From Borreliella burgdorferi B31 (GTDB lineage: Bacteria; Spirochaetota; Spirochaetia; Borreliales; Borreliaceae): DNA of 52,971 bases. Positions within the stretch are counted from its first letter, which is position 1; each line of letters begins with the position of its first letter. Position numbers and translations under genes: made by a program. The stretch lies in the NCBI RefSeq assembly GCF_000008685.2, contig NC_000956.1:1-52971 (forward strand), written 5' to 3'. Shown piece by piece: positions 33,873-43,748 of this stretch. The notes under the pieces were generated by a model that saw only the letters and a list, made by a program, of their open reading frames with translations, ran no database searches and was not told the DNA's origin.

Positions 33873-35098
33873 GTGTGTGATTTAAGAAAAACAAAACTAA
33901 TAGATAAAATAAGTTCACTAGAACTATATAAATACTCAATATTTTTTAGAAATTATATAGAAAATGTAGCAGAAGATTGTCTCAAGAACGGACTTGTTCT
34001 TGAGAGTTCTGACCGCAATGTTAGTGAATTTGAACTTGCTAGGTTAAAGGTACAACTTAAAGATGCTCTGCTTAATTGTATTATAAGCTACCGTTTTCAT
34101 GGGATTGGCTATGTTTTAGTGAAAACCAAAGATACCCTAATAGATCTCGAACAGCCCGTTAATATAGAATTACCTATTGGTTTTGAATACCTTGATTATG
34201 AATATGTAAGAGATTTGGGAGTTGATTTTGATCATATAACCTATAAAGTAAAATCCAATAATAAAAACAATTCTTTAGATGCAGTTAAAATACATAAAAG
34301 TCGACTTATCATATATGAAAACTTTGATTATATCTTAAAAAGATATGTTCCGTGCTAAACCGAAAGCTTTTTGCTAGATATTTATTTATTTGAAAAGATA
34401 TACGTAGAAATAGAAAGACGTATTGAAAACCACAATTTTTTGTTTTACAAAGATGAATCTTTAGTACAACTACAAGACGCACTGTCTAGCGCAACAACTT
34501 CTTTAAGTGCACTTACTCAGAGCAATAATGATAGGGGAAGTGGCCTTTTATCTTCTTTTTTGAGAAAACAAAATTCAAACAATCATAGTAAAGATATTTC
34601 TAATTTAAGAACCCTTAATGACTCATTATCACAGGAGCTTGCTAGGCTAAAAAGCAATCTAAATAATGAGGGAATGTTTTATACGGCCACCCCTAGTGCT
34701 AGTTTAGAGGTTATTAAATACGACCTTAGTTACTTAAAAAGGAGGCTTTAGCATTAATTAAGGCAAAAATTGGTGCAGATACTAAAGAACCCTTAACCAG
34801 AAGTATTAATGAGCAGGCTAAAGGGCTAGGAAATGATGGTAAAGGGGATAGGAGTAATTATTACGATTTTCTCAAAGGTGTACAAGAACAAGTTGAGAAC
34901 TCTTGTAATTTAAAACTTACAAAGTATTTTGGGCTTGATATGAAATTTAATTCGCTGATTATGTTAAGTGAAGAACAAAAAGTGGAAAGAGATATAAAGC
35001 TAATTGAGCTTTACAGTAAATATAACCAGCTTATACAAAGTAGCTCCTTTGATAATGAGGAGTTAGCGATTTTAAAAGAGAAATTATTCTCATTTTGA
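33873..35098 (+). pseudogene. Portal protein gene, broken by a stop codon and a frameshift
   Basis: GTG 33873 opens a frame of 161 residues that stops at TAA 34356-34358 and continues in the same frame (TESFLLDIYLFEKIYVEIER) to 34751. There the run AAAAAGGAGG has probably lost one A: adding it turns LKRRL-stop into LKKEALALIKAKIGADTKE, which stays open to TGA 35096-35098. The repaired product is about 408 residues, right for a phage portal, and lies between terminase and scaffold. With the head entry ring missing, this prophage should not package DNA unless another cp32 supplies portal in trans. Confidence 0.85.
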
Positions 35099-35114
35099 GA
35101 AAAGGAGTTAAAAG

Positions 35115-35807
35115 ATGCCTGAGAAAGAAGAAAAAGAAGACCTGCAAGCACAAGATAAAGAAGAGCAGCAAAATAAGGCTGATACTAAAGTTATAAGTGC
35201 GCAGGAATTTGAAGAGTACATGCGTTTTAAAGAGCAGGCAAATAGTAAATCTAAAGAGACAAGTCGAGATTTAAGTATAAATGAACGAATAACAAAAGAA
35301 CTTACAGAAGTTGAAGAGCGGGAGCGTATTGAAAAGCAATTGTTACTAGAGGCTGAGCGAATTAATGAAATTGATACACTTGCAAAAACACATCTTAGCA
35401 ATCATTTTAACAAAGAGGTGCTACTTGCAAAAGGACATACATTAAAAGACATTATGCAAGCACAACGTAGAGAACTTGTACGCAAGTTCGTTCCAATTGA
35501 GCAAATTAAAGCTATTGCCAAAGTATCAGACATAAGTCATATCGATGGAGAGATATTAGAGCAACTTGTTTCTTTAGCAAAAGTGAATATTAAATTAAGA
35601 AAAAATGCGAGTAGCAATTCTTCTTCTGTTGACTCTATTAAGGGGAATATTGCTATTAAGTCAGAAGAAAGAGCAAGTTTGCTTAATTCTAATTTTGTGC
35701 CTATTAATTTCACAGAATTTGTACAAGCGATAAGTAATACTTACAAGCAAAGACGAATTCAATTTTATGAAAATCTAAAAAGACATAAAAGAACAAGTAT
35801 TGCTTAA
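35115..35807 (+). CDS. Scaffold protein candidate (DUF1357-like)
   Basis: 230 residues, AAAGGAG upstream. Highly charged and helical (EKEEKEDLQAQDKEEQQNKA, TEVEERERIEKQLLLEAERI) with a basic C-terminus (YKQRRIQFYENLKRHKR). This is the composition of internal scaffolding proteins, and it lies between the portal and head genes. No protease triad is seen. Confidence 0.65.
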   Translation: MPEKEEKEDLQAQDKEEQQNKADTKVISAQEFEEYMRFKEQANSKSKETSRDLSINERITKELTEVEERERIEKQLLLEAERINEIDTLAKTHLSNHFNKEVLLAKGHTLKDIMQAQRRELVRKFVPIEQIKAIAKVSDISHIDGEILEQLVSLAKVNIKLRKNASSNSSSVDSIKGNIAIKSEERASLLNSNFVPINFTEFVQAISNTYKQRRIQFYENLKRHKRTSIA

Positions 35808-35818
35808 AGGAGTTTTTA

Positions 35819-36385
35819 ATGAGCGATGGTATTACAAAAATAAAAGAAGAGTTTGATAAAAAAGTTGCAGAAATTAAAGCATTAATGAAAAATCCTCAGC
35901 AAGATGCTGGTTTGCTTAGTAATTCTATAGATTTTAGAGATAAAAATCTAATTTACTCCAATTCGGATGGAGTTTTTACTAGTAGTAAAGACAAAATAGA
36001 AAATTATCCTGCTAAAGGGTATCCATACAAGCGTGGCGTCAAGCTTAGTTTTAGTGCAGATGGTACAACAGAACTAGAAGTTGAGGCTGGTGGTGGGGAT
36101 GACTTGTACGGAATATGCACTGATATAGATGAGTTTACTGGCATGGCAACTGTAGTTCCAATTACAAATAACTTCACAGGGTATTTAACATTTAAGAAAA
36201 ATGGACAAAATGGTGTGAATCCGGGTGATAAGCTGCATTTTAATGCACAAGGAGAGCTTGAAAAGAATGGGGGAAATGATAAATCTGTTAATGCTATAGC
36301 ACTTTCAAAAGTACATAAATTAACTGAAGAGTTATCTATAGTGCTTGCTAGTGTTTTTGGGAATAGAGCTTTAAAAGGTAATTAA
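35819..36385 (+). CDS. DUF228 phage head protein, first paralogue
   Basis: 188 residues, with AAAGGAG before ATG 35819. Close paralogue of the gene at 6836: MKNPQQDAGLLSNSIDFRDKN, GYPYKRGV, VEAGGGDDLYGICTDIDEF, VPITNNFTGYL and a final VFGNRALKGN. Likely a decoration or head protein. Confidence 0.8.
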   Translation: MSDGITKIKEEFDKKVAEIKALMKNPQQDAGLLSNSIDFRDKNLIYSNSDGVFTSSKDKIENYPAKGYPYKRGVKLSFSADGTTELEVEAGGGDDLYGICTDIDEFTGMATVVPITNNFTGYLTFKKNGQNGVNPGDKLHFNAQGELEKNGGNDKSVNAIALSKVHKLTEELSIVLASVFGNRALKGN

Positions 36386-36388
36386 ATT

Positions 36389-36937
36389 ATGGCTTTAAAA
36401 GGCAAAGGGCAAGCTAAATCTCCTAATGTTGATGATAATCCACAATTAGGGTTAGAATCAGAAATTCCAGCTGCTCCTAGATCTAAACGTCAAACAAGAC
36501 AGGCTGAAGAAGTACAAGCAAAAGATCCTTATTTAGATTCAGTTAAAGAACTTGACGATGTTCTTTTAAAATTTAAAAAATATTCAAAATCAATGAGTTC
36601 GATTGAAAATAGGGTTTTTAGTAGTTCGGGTGGTTGTTTTAAATTAAAGAATGAGCGAGTTAATGCTTATTCTTTTACATGTTCAAGCTTTGCAGACAAA
36701 ATAGAAGAATACCTTTATGATCCAGCAAATAGTTTTCCATATAAGCGTGGGGTTAAACTTGTTCCAAAAGAGAACTCTATATATGTTGAAGTTGGTGCTG
36801 ATACTGATATGTATGGGATATGTGTAGATGTATGTGAGTTTAGTAGTACTGCGTATGTATTACCAATTACGAATAACTTTGAAGGGTATCTTGTTACAAG
36901 AAATCCGAGTATAAAAATGGGAGAAATATTGGATAAA
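36389..36937 (+). pseudogene. DUF228 decoration-type gene, 5' half
   Basis: From ATG 36389: a 50-residue Pro/Ala/Gln-rich leader not found in the two paralogues, then the DUF228 domain (NSFPYKRGVKLVPKENS, DMYGICVDVCEF, LPITNNFEGYLVTRN) up to IKMGEILD. Homology ends at about 36936; the open frame then runs into resident plasmid DNA to 37135. The 3' half is at 6586-6807. Confidence 0.85.
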
Positions 36938-37533
36938 AGTGCATTTTTTAGAGTTTTTTCTGGAGATTGTGTACATGCTACGATTTTTTTTATCTTTTCA
37001 AAAAGAGAATTTCTTGAATTCTTATTATTATTTTTTATTAATTTTTTATTATATACAGTGACATTTTTAGACTTTAATTTTTCTTTATTTGATTTTATTT
37101 TTTTGGATAACTCAAGCTTGATACTAGAAAAATAAGTATCAATTATTGAGTATGAAATTCTAGAAGTTTGGTATATACAAAGCTTGCCTTTAAATTGTCC
37201 TATGTTATTTGAAAATGTTAGAATTTTTTTATTAATTGCTTTAATTTTAATTAAAAATCTTAAATCTTCTCGTAATGTACGAATTGTAGTTGGCTTATAC
37301 CCTTCTTTGATTATAAATGAATTTAGTATATTTAATATGTCTTGTTGGTGGTGTATAAGAATACAAAGTGCAGTATTTGTAATATCTTCTTTATGAAGAT
37401 TAATATTACAATTTTCTTCGAACTTTTTATTTAGAAAATTTATTATGCTGATTATTTTTTTAAGCCTAAGGTTTTTTGATAATAACCTTTTAGTTTTATA
37501 ACAATAATTATTGTTATAGAGATATAACTGATA
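36938..37533 (-). pseudogene. Resident rep gene (PF57/62 type), 5' fragment
   Basis: The minus strand is open from 37533 to the element boundary and reads SKNLRLKKIISIINFLNKKF, then KEGYKPTTIRTLREDLRFLI, matching GLAPTTLRTMQNYL in the cp32 rep, and ends in TQSPEKTLKNALL at the junction. No good start codon is in frame: an in-frame TGA lies at 37534-37536 and no ATG follows closely, so the 5' end may be damaged as well. The remainder of the gene is at 6336-6590. Confidence 0.72.
37497..37518. repeat. Perfect 22-bp palindrome at the 5' end of the resident rep gene
   Basis: TATAACAATAA followed directly by its reverse complement. It lies at the start region of the split rep gene, so it may have been an operator or part of the old origin. 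Confidence 0.75.
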
Positions 37534-37676
37534 TCATATTGAATCTCCAATTTATCGTTTATTCAAACTTTTTTATTAATCCTTATTAATAAAACTATTA
37601 TAGTTTAAATGGTGCATAATTTTCAACATTTTGGCTCGAAGATTTTTTAAAAAAGTGTTGTGATTTTCCTAGTAGA

Positions 37677-37754
37677 GTAAAAGACCATTAGCTTTTGCTA
37701 ATGGTCTTTTACAAGGTATTGATAGTTCATAATTTATTATGTAACTATCAATAC
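37677..37754. terminator. Two adjacent long hairpins
   Basis: Hairpin A: GTAAAAGACCATTAGC (37677-37692), TTTT, exact complement 37697-37712. Hairpin B: GTATTGATAGTTCATAA (37716-37732), TTTA, complement to 37754 with one bulged T. They separate the 3' end of the tail-gene remnant (minus strand) from the rep fragment, so transcription termination is the simplest role. Confidence 0.65.
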
Positions 37755-37815
37755 AAATGTTATATGCTAAAAAATATAAAATATCAAGAAATATGAAAAA
37801 AATTTTCATATTTCT

Positions 37816-39370
37816 CTATTCTGCCATTCTAAATGTCATTAAATGTTCTTTTGATTTTAGCATTCTAACTAATTTTTCAGCATCAAGCACATCTCCATAA
37901 AAGTTGTAGTAAAAATTATTTACAACTGTACTGCTTTGGGTCTTTTGTAATTTAGTAATTTCTTCTGAAATAATTTTAGCTTCAAGTTTGCATAAATTTG
38001 CATCTATTGGTGCAGGAGTTATTCTTACCAATTCGGGTTGCCCAAACTCACTAGACATTACACCTAAGTTTGGTATATATGTCGGTTTATTTGAAACAAA
38101 TCGTTCACAACCATGAGCAAGTGTTATCTCTTCAATAGATCCAGCTGATTTTACTGTTGCAATTCTTTTTAGTATTTCGTCTAAAATTTTTTGCATCTTT
38201 CTTAACCTATCGGCCTTGCCCAAATTCCACCAATTTTCATCATTTACCTTATCAACTTCGGCCTGTGCTTTTATTCGTTCGGGCTCTGGTTTAGAAAGTT
38301 TGTTTTTGCGTTCTACTTCTAGGTTTTTAGTCTCTTCGGTCTTAGTAAGTTGGGTGGTTTCTATATCTTTTTTTGTTTTATATTGTGTTTGTACATCGTG
38401 TAATCTTTTTTGAAATTATTCACCAGATATTTGTCCTTTACTTTGAGCCTGTTTGAGAAATTTTATTTCTTTAGTGTATACATCATCTAATTCGCTCAAT
38501 TTTTCTTTTTTCATTTTGATTTCTGCATCAAAACGATCTTCAAGCTTTTGAAGTTAAACTTCACTTAGTTTTTTAAGTTCCTCCAAATCTTAGTCCCGTT
38601 TTTTTCAACTGCTTTAATTCTCGCTTTTTCATGCCCTTTGAAAATTCCCCAAATAAAATCGGTCAATGCTGTTATAAGTTCTGCAACAGCTTCTCCCCAA
38701 GGTCCAAGAATTTTTTCAGCGGCTTTTAACCCACTTTTCCAAGTTTCGTACATTTGTTTTGACATTTTTTCCAAAACTTCACCCCAATGCCCATCATGAA
38801 TTGCTTCTCCAATACTTTCTCCCATATCCTGATTCAAAAAATTACAGCTGACCGATAGATCTTTCATAAAGGCCTTTAGGCCGTCTAACATGCGGTCATA
38901 TAAGCTTTTTGACGTATCTTTAGCTTTCTCAGCCATTTGTTTTAGAGAGTTTCTGATGGTTTCATTTAGCTTTTCGAATTGCGATTTGTGCTCATTCACG
39001 AATTTTTTGTACATTAATTGAATGTCGGATGCCATCTTTTCTTCAGCACTTGCTCTTTCTTTTGCTGGAAGTAACATTGTTTTCTACTCTAAGTCGGTTA
39101 TTTCTTTTTTGCAGAGCTTTTTGAGCCTCGACAAAAGATCGATCTAAAGAGGTTTTTTCAAATTCCTTAACCTGATTTTCAAGTGCGATTACAACTTGCC
39201 TGTTAGACTCGTTCAGAGTTTCGAAACTTTTTCCATATTTTTCTACGAACGCTTTGTTCTTTTCATTGATTTCATCATTCAGTTTCTGTAAAGCACTTTC
39301 TTCATCTATATGGGGTAGGGTTAATCGTATTTTTCTTTCACGACTTTCTTTTTCTTTTAGATAGATACTA
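37816..39370 (-). pseudogene. Tape-measure-like tail gene of a second phage, decayed
   Basis: Minus-strand reading with several stops and shifts. From upstream to downstream: RKIRLTLPHIDEESALQKL and KEFEKTSLDRSFVEAQKAL (39340-39120), then one frame over ERASAEEKMASDIQLMYKKF and GPWGEAVAELITALTDFIWG (39077-38565), then KLSELDDVYTKEIKFLKQ, a TAA in frame after KGQISGE, and a final NNFYYNFYGDVLDAEKLVRM to 37816. Long coiled coils plus a Gly/Trp hydrophobic region are typical of tape measures. It is unlike the cp32 tape measure at 12437, so it is from another phage type, perhaps the lp28-2 kind. Confidence 0.65.
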
Positions 39371-39933
39371 GTCTATTTTTATCTAGATTTACCCCCCCAA
39401 AAAAAGCAAATTTACTTTTGTATTTTTGTGCTTTTGTATTGTTAATAATTTGACCTGTACATCGATTTCTTTTATTTACCATTTGCTTGTACGCTGTAAG
39501 TTCTTGTACTAGAAAACTGATATTGTCTATTTGCGAATCAAGGTCTCCTTCCTAGTCAATTTTGAACTTAATGTTGTACTTTTTTTCATTGCATCCAAAA
39601 ATGCAAGCTTAGCGTCTTTTACACTCAGAATATTTGCAAAAGGTGGAGCAATTTCATACTGCTCACAAGCTTTCTCAAAATTTGACAAAATTTTGGAATC
39701 TTTGAAAGCATTAACCTCGGTTTGCCTTTCGGCTTGTTTTCAAGCTTTCGTAAAGTTACTCTCAGCCTCAGCAAGTCGTTTTTCAAAATCTTCTCGTGAT
39801 ATCATGTCTGGCAATTTTTTTCATCAGCCACTAACCGTTCATATTCTTCTGAAGATATTGTTACAAGTTCTTTGTCATTTTTTGGCAAAGATTCAGGAAT
39901 TGTAACAGTTTCTTCATTTATTTGTTCTTGCAT
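39371..39933 (-). pseudogene. Second phage remnant, coiled-coil tail or assembly gene
   Basis: A clear gene start survives: AAGGAGG and ATG 39933 give MQEQINEETVTIPESLPKND, then SSEEYERLVADEKN. After a frame change it reads ISREDFEKRLAEAESNFTKA, a TGA, and KQAERQTEVNAFKDSKILSN, ending in NISFLVQELTAYKQMVNKRN. At least three disruptions. It precedes the tape-measure remnant on the same strand, so it is probably a chaperone or other small tail gene. Confidence 0.55.
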
Positions 39934-39958
39934 ATTGCCCTCCTTAAAATTAAATTTT

Positions 39959-40186
39959 CTAAATTTGCAAGTACTGATTCATTTCATCTTGTATTTTTAA
40001 ATACAAACTATCATTTCCCATTTCTTTTGCTTTACTTAAAAGCTCCACATAAGTTGCTAAGGTTTTTGCATGTTTTTCATCAATTTTGGCTTGTTCTTTT
40101 TGACTAATTGGTTTTACTGGTTTGTAACACCAATTAGAGCTCAATCCAAATTTTGAAAGTACCGCATTAATGAATGGCGGTACCAT
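39959..40186 (-). CDS. Small phage tail-gene fragment
   Basis: 75 residues from ATG 40186: MVPPFINAVLSKFGLSSNWC, then charged helices ending DEMNQYLQI. Position just upstream of the other tail remnants, with 25 bases between. Likely the 3' part of a larger gene or a small tail chaperone; I see no ribosome binding site at the start. Confidence 0.45.
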   Translation of the reverse strand: MVPPFINAVLSKFGLSSNWCYKPVKPISQKEQAKIDEKHAKTLATYVELLSKAKEMGNDSLYLKIQDEMNQYLQI

Positions 40187-40435
40187 TAGTTTGCATATCT
40201 GTTAAATGTTTAGATATGATAAATAAATCAAGTGATAAATATATGTTTTTCTTTGCCAATAAAGTATTAGACGCGCTTAAAATAGAACGAATGAAAGTAT
40301 CTATAAAGACAATAGAATGTATTTTCTAGAACCTTCACAAAGTATTAATCTTATAGAAAAGAAAGAAAGTACAAAAAAAGAAAATAGAATTATAATATCA
40401 CTTGGCGTGTAGTGATATTATAATTCTATTTATAT
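40187..40435. terminator. Gap with a 21-bp-stem terminator after the R-M gene
   Basis: 40382-40402 is the exact complement of 40411-40431 around TGGCGTGT, a 50-base hairpin that ends 4 bases from the restriction-modification stop codon. The rest of the gap has only a short plus-strand frame (MINKSSDKYMFFFANK, about 40217-40330) without support. Confidence 0.75.
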
Positions 40436-43400
40436 TTATTCATTAAATTCTTTAAGATTTTGTATTATTTCGTCAATTTCTTTTTGTACATTAATTGTAT
40501 AGCTAAGCACTTTTATAACTTTCTCAAGATGTTCAATTTCGTCTTCATTTTCATTAATAATAAGTTCTTTCCCTTTTCTGTACTTTAAGTAACTTTTAAG
40601 CACTTGATAACTTCCAATTTTGTATTCATATACTTCTTTAGCTACATTAGTAAAACAACATGTTGAATTATAGTAAAGTTCTTTTGTGTCTTCTTTATAA
40701 GTAATTTTCTCTACAATACGATTATAGTCTCCAGTGTGATTACCAATACTATTGTTGAGCTTTAAATTATCTTTTAATAAATGAGAATTAATGAGTTTAG
40801 TTCCAAGCTTACTAAGCTCTAAAAATGCATCTACATTATTTACAAAAATAATCTTAGGATAGTCTATTTTTAAAAATTCGTAGAATTTTTCTCTATAAGT
40901 ATTTGAGTATAGCACTGCATAGATATAACCAAATATTTCTTCTGGAGTAAATATTTTACTGTATTTAGTATTAATAAATTCTCTAAAAATATCTTTATTG
41001 TCCTTTTCATCCTTCTTAAAGTTTTCTTTTTTTATATTTTTAAATACACCTTGATTTTCTTTTATATAAAGTGGAAAAAGATAGCATGATTCACTACCTT
41101 TATTTGAAACAAAACATTTATCCGAAATTTCAGAAGTAACCAAAGCATGTTTAAAACTATTTGTTGATAAAAGCCTTGTTGTAACAAGTCCTATATTGCC
41201 TTCAATTTCTAAAATATGTTTCATTGTTTTATATCTTGGCTCTACTACAACCCCTTTATTTTTAGAATAATAAGTAAATCTATTATCAAATGGTCTATAT
41301 GATATTTCTTTAACATAACTTTTATTAAAATTGGTATTTTTTAAAAATTTTTGAATTTCTGATAACTTCCAAAACATAGAATCTTTTTCTATATCATATT
41401 TGTTCCTTGCATCTTGTTCTGGTAAATATGCAAAATCCCTAAGTTTATCCATAAGGTTATCTTTTGTATAATCAATCGCTATTTTGTCTTTTCTAGTTAC
41501 TATTCCAACATTAAATTCATTAAAAATATCTATTAAAGATTTTCCTTTATTATAAATATCTTCATTTGATAAATCTTTTTTAAGAAAAAAATAATTAGGC
41601 TCTTTATAGTCAAGTTTTTCAAAATTAAGATCATAAATATGATTTTTATTTAAAAAATCATATTTATGATCTCTTTTTCCTTTTATACTGCTGTAGTATA
41701 CATTAGCCAGTTCATTCTTTTTTTCTTTTTCTTTATATTTAGCAAAAATAGCAATTGCAACCCCAGTTTGAATGTCAAATACATTTTCATCTATACTACC
41801 ATCGTCAGTTTTTTCTTTTTTACGCGAACTACCATGTAGATTAAGGATGTAGATTTCATCAAAAGTGCTTAGCAAATGATGTCTCATGCCTCTGAATGTG
41901 ATGTTATCAAGGTATCCATTGTTTGTTATAATTCCAAGAAGTCCTTCTTCACTGCCTTTAATAGTTAACAATCCTTCTTTTTTATTGCTCTCTAATTTAT
42001 TCTCTGCAAATCTAATAAACTTAACATAATCATCATTAAGTGTTTTAGTATTTCTTTCATTTATAGGACTATTTTTTATTTTTTTATAATCATTAACTAA
42101 ATTCAATATATATTGATTATTATTTTTTGACTCTGCACTATAAGGAGGATTTCCAAGTATTACTAGTATTGGATTACGTTTAATTTCATTTGCTTCTTTC
42201 GTCTCTTTTGCAATATCTTTAAAAAAAGAAAAAGAAAAGAATTTCTGATCTGTAATTTCTTTTAAGTCAAGAGTGTTAGTTAAGTACACTTTGAGCTTTG
42301 AATCCTTATTAAAGTCAACTTTGCAAACTTCTTTTAAATACTGACTTAATTTAAGGTGTGTTACAGCATAAGGTGCCATTAAATATTCAAAACCATATAA
42401 GTTTTTAAGTATATGTAGATTAATATAGTCTTTTTGTCTACCAGATTCCTCTGGGATTTCCTTTAGTATTATAGTACGAATAACTTCAAGTAAAAATGTA
42501 CCTGTTCCTGTTGCAAAGTCCAGTACTGTAACTTTTTCTTTATTTGCAAGGCCATGATTTAACTTAAATTCTTTTTTAAGCATTTCATTTAAACTACTAA
42601 CAATAAAACTAACAATAGGGCTAGGGGTGTAGTAAACTCCTTTTGCCTTCCTTAAGGATACATCGTATTTAGCAAGAAAATCTTCATAAAAATAAAGATA
42701 GGGATCCTTTAAATTTAAGCTAGAATTAGTAAATGAAAATTCATTAAAAATAAGTTTTGTATCAATATTATTTACTATGCTTATAATACTTTCTAAAATC
42801 CATCTTAAGTAATTAAATTCACTATCTTTATGGATATCTTTAATTAGTTTTATAATGTTTTGTATAAGTGAAAAATTAGTAGGTATAAAGTTTTCAATAT
42901 TTTTAAAATTAATTTCTATATTTTCTTTACTATTAAGACGAGCAATAAAAAGTCCATATGTAATAGTTTGAGCGATTGAATCTGAAAATTCTGAAATATT
43001 AAAATCATCGCTATAAATACTTTTTTTAAGTATTCTACAAGTTGAAACTAAAACATTTAGCTCACCTAGTTCTGATTCATCAATATCTAAATTTAGTTTT
43101 TCTTTATTTTCCTTTAAGTTTACTTCAATCTCTTCTTTTAAAGATTTAGTTTTACTTGCAAGTAGGCTAGCTAAAGCTTCAATACTTTTTATTTTTTCAA
43201 AATGAGAGTTAAAGAACTCAAATAAAATATTTATAATTTTGGTTAATTTATTTTTATCGAGTTTGGTATCTTCACTATATAGCTCTTCTTTAGTTAGTAA
43301 AGACCCTCTTAGTTTAATCTCTTTGTCTTTAATCCATATAAACTCAATATAATTTGTAAGAAGTATACTGCGTGTTATATTTTTGTATTTTTCAATTTGG

Positions 43401-43696
43401 GAACTTTTTAGTATTTCGTCTAAGTTTTGCTCAACTTTTTTAACTTCAATACACCCTATAGTACCCTGGGTTATATTATGTCTAACAATATAGTCGGGTG
43501 ATCCAAATCCTTCTTTGCTTCGTCTTGGCTCATGCTGAATAGCAATGCTTGAATTTTGATTAATTTTATTAAAATCATTAAGTAAATTTTCTAAATGAGT
43601 TCTGTTAGAATACTCTGTTTTTTCTTCTAATTTTGTACTTTTTAGATTAGCTATATATTCTTTTGCCTTTTTAAATAGAGATTCATTATTATTCAT
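40436..43696 (-). CDS. Type IIG restriction-modification enzyme (BBQ67-type)
   Basis: 1086 residues from ATG 43696; the frame extends to TTG 43732, inside a hairpin. One chain does both jobs: an N-terminal PD-(D/E)xK nuclease (GSPDYIVRHN, Asp 68; GCIEVKKV, Glu 84 and Lys 86), a helical linker, an adenine methyltransferase (motif X GVYYTPSPIV at 353, motif I LDFATGTGTFL at 392, motif IV GNPPYS at 515), and a C-terminal target-recognition part. I know this lp56 enzyme as BBQ67, one of two Borrelia enzymes that limit transformation; I recall GNAAYG as its methylation motif. All key motifs are intact. It is the only clearly functional gene between the prophage and the far right arm. Confidence 0.92.
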   Translation of the reverse strand: MNNNESLFKKAKEYIANLKSTKLEEKTEYSNRTHLENLLNDFNKINQNSSIAIQHEPRRSKEGFGSPDYIVRHNITQGTIGCIEVKKVEQNLDEILKSSQIEKYKNITRSILLTNYIEFIWIKDKEIKLRGSLLTKEELYSEDTKLDKNKLTKIINILFEFFNSHFEKIKSIEALASLLASKTKSLKEEIEVNLKENKEKLNLDIDESELGELNVLVSTCRILKKSIYSDDFNISEFSDSIAQTITYGLFIARLNSKENIEINFKNIENFIPTNFSLIQNIIKLIKDIHKDSEFNYLRWILESIISIVNNIDTKLIFNEFSFTNSSLNLKDPYLYFYEDFLAKYDVSLRKAKGVYYTPSPIVSFIVSSLNEMLKKEFKLNHGLANKEKVTVLDFATGTGTFLLEVIRTIILKEIPEESGRQKDYINLHILKNLYGFEYLMAPYAVTHLKLSQYLKEVCKVDFNKDSKLKVYLTNTLDLKEITDQKFFSFSFFKDIAKETKEANEIKRNPILVILGNPPYSAESKNNNQYILNLVNDYKKIKNSPINERNTKTLNDDYVKFIRFAENKLESNKKEGLLTIKGSEEGLLGIITNNGYLDNITFRGMRHHLLSTFDEIYILNLHGSSRKKEKTDDGSIDENVFDIQTGVAIAIFAKYKEKEKKNELANVYYSSIKGKRDHKYDFLNKNHIYDLNFEKLDYKEPNYFFLKKDLSNEDIYNKGKSLIDIFNEFNVGIVTRKDKIAIDYTKDNLMDKLRDFAYLPEQDARNKYDIEKDSMFWKLSEIQKFLKNTNFNKSYVKEISYRPFDNRFTYYSKNKGVVVEPRYKTMKHILEIEGNIGLVTTRLLSTNSFKHALVTSEISDKCFVSNKGSESCYLFPLYIKENQGVFKNIKKENFKKDEKDNKDIFREFINTKYSKIFTPEEIFGYIYAVLYSNTYREKFYEFLKIDYPKIIFVNNVDAFLELSKLGTKLINSHLLKDNLKLNNSIGNHTGDYNRIVEKITYKEDTKELYYNSTCCFTNVAKEVYEYKIGSYQVLKSYLKYRKGKELIINENEDEIEHLEKVIKVLSYTINVQKEIDEIIQNLKEFNE

Positions 43697-43713
43697 TTTT
43701 ATAAATATAAAAG

Positions 43714-43745
43714 ATATATAGTTTAATATCAACTAAACTATATAT
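43714..43745 (-). promoter_or_regulatory. 12-bp inverted repeat in the R-M leader
   Basis: ATATATAGTTTA (43714-43725) and TAAACTATATAT (43734-43745) are exact complements around eight bases. It lies 18 bases before ATG 43696 on the minus strand, covering the likely -10 or transcription start. There is no good ribosome binding site between it and the ATG. Confidence 0.6.
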
Positions 43746-43748
43746 TTG

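Larger units (their letters stand above)
6586..36937 (+). mobile_element. Integrated cp32-type (phiBB-1-like) prophage plasmid, about 30.35 kb
   Basis: Between the two halves of the resident rep gene lies a complete cp32 gene order: decoration and capsid genes, neck, sheath, tube, tape measure, baseplate, holin, bdr, mlp, ERF, rep/PF50/PF32/PF49, exonuclease, recombinase, erp, terminase, portal, scaffold. The length matches a cp32 circle. The circle was opened inside a DUF228 gene, whose 5' part ends at the right boundary and 3' part begins at the left boundary. Both boundaries contain ATAAA (6586-6590 and 36933-36937). The exact crossover is uncertain by several bases because frames do not join perfectly at that pentamer. 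Confidence 0.88.

Noticed and set aside
36938..37135. C-terminal extension of the DUF228 open frame at 36389
   Set aside because: This part is antisense to the resident rep fragment; homology to DUF228 ends at the boundary.
37184..37396. 70-residue plus-strand open frame
   Set aside because: Antisense of the rep 5' fragment, which has clear family residues on the other strand.
39531..40107. Plus-strand open frames of 124 and 61 residues
   Set aside because: They are antisense to decayed tail genes whose minus-strand reading has a good ribosome binding site and coherent helices.
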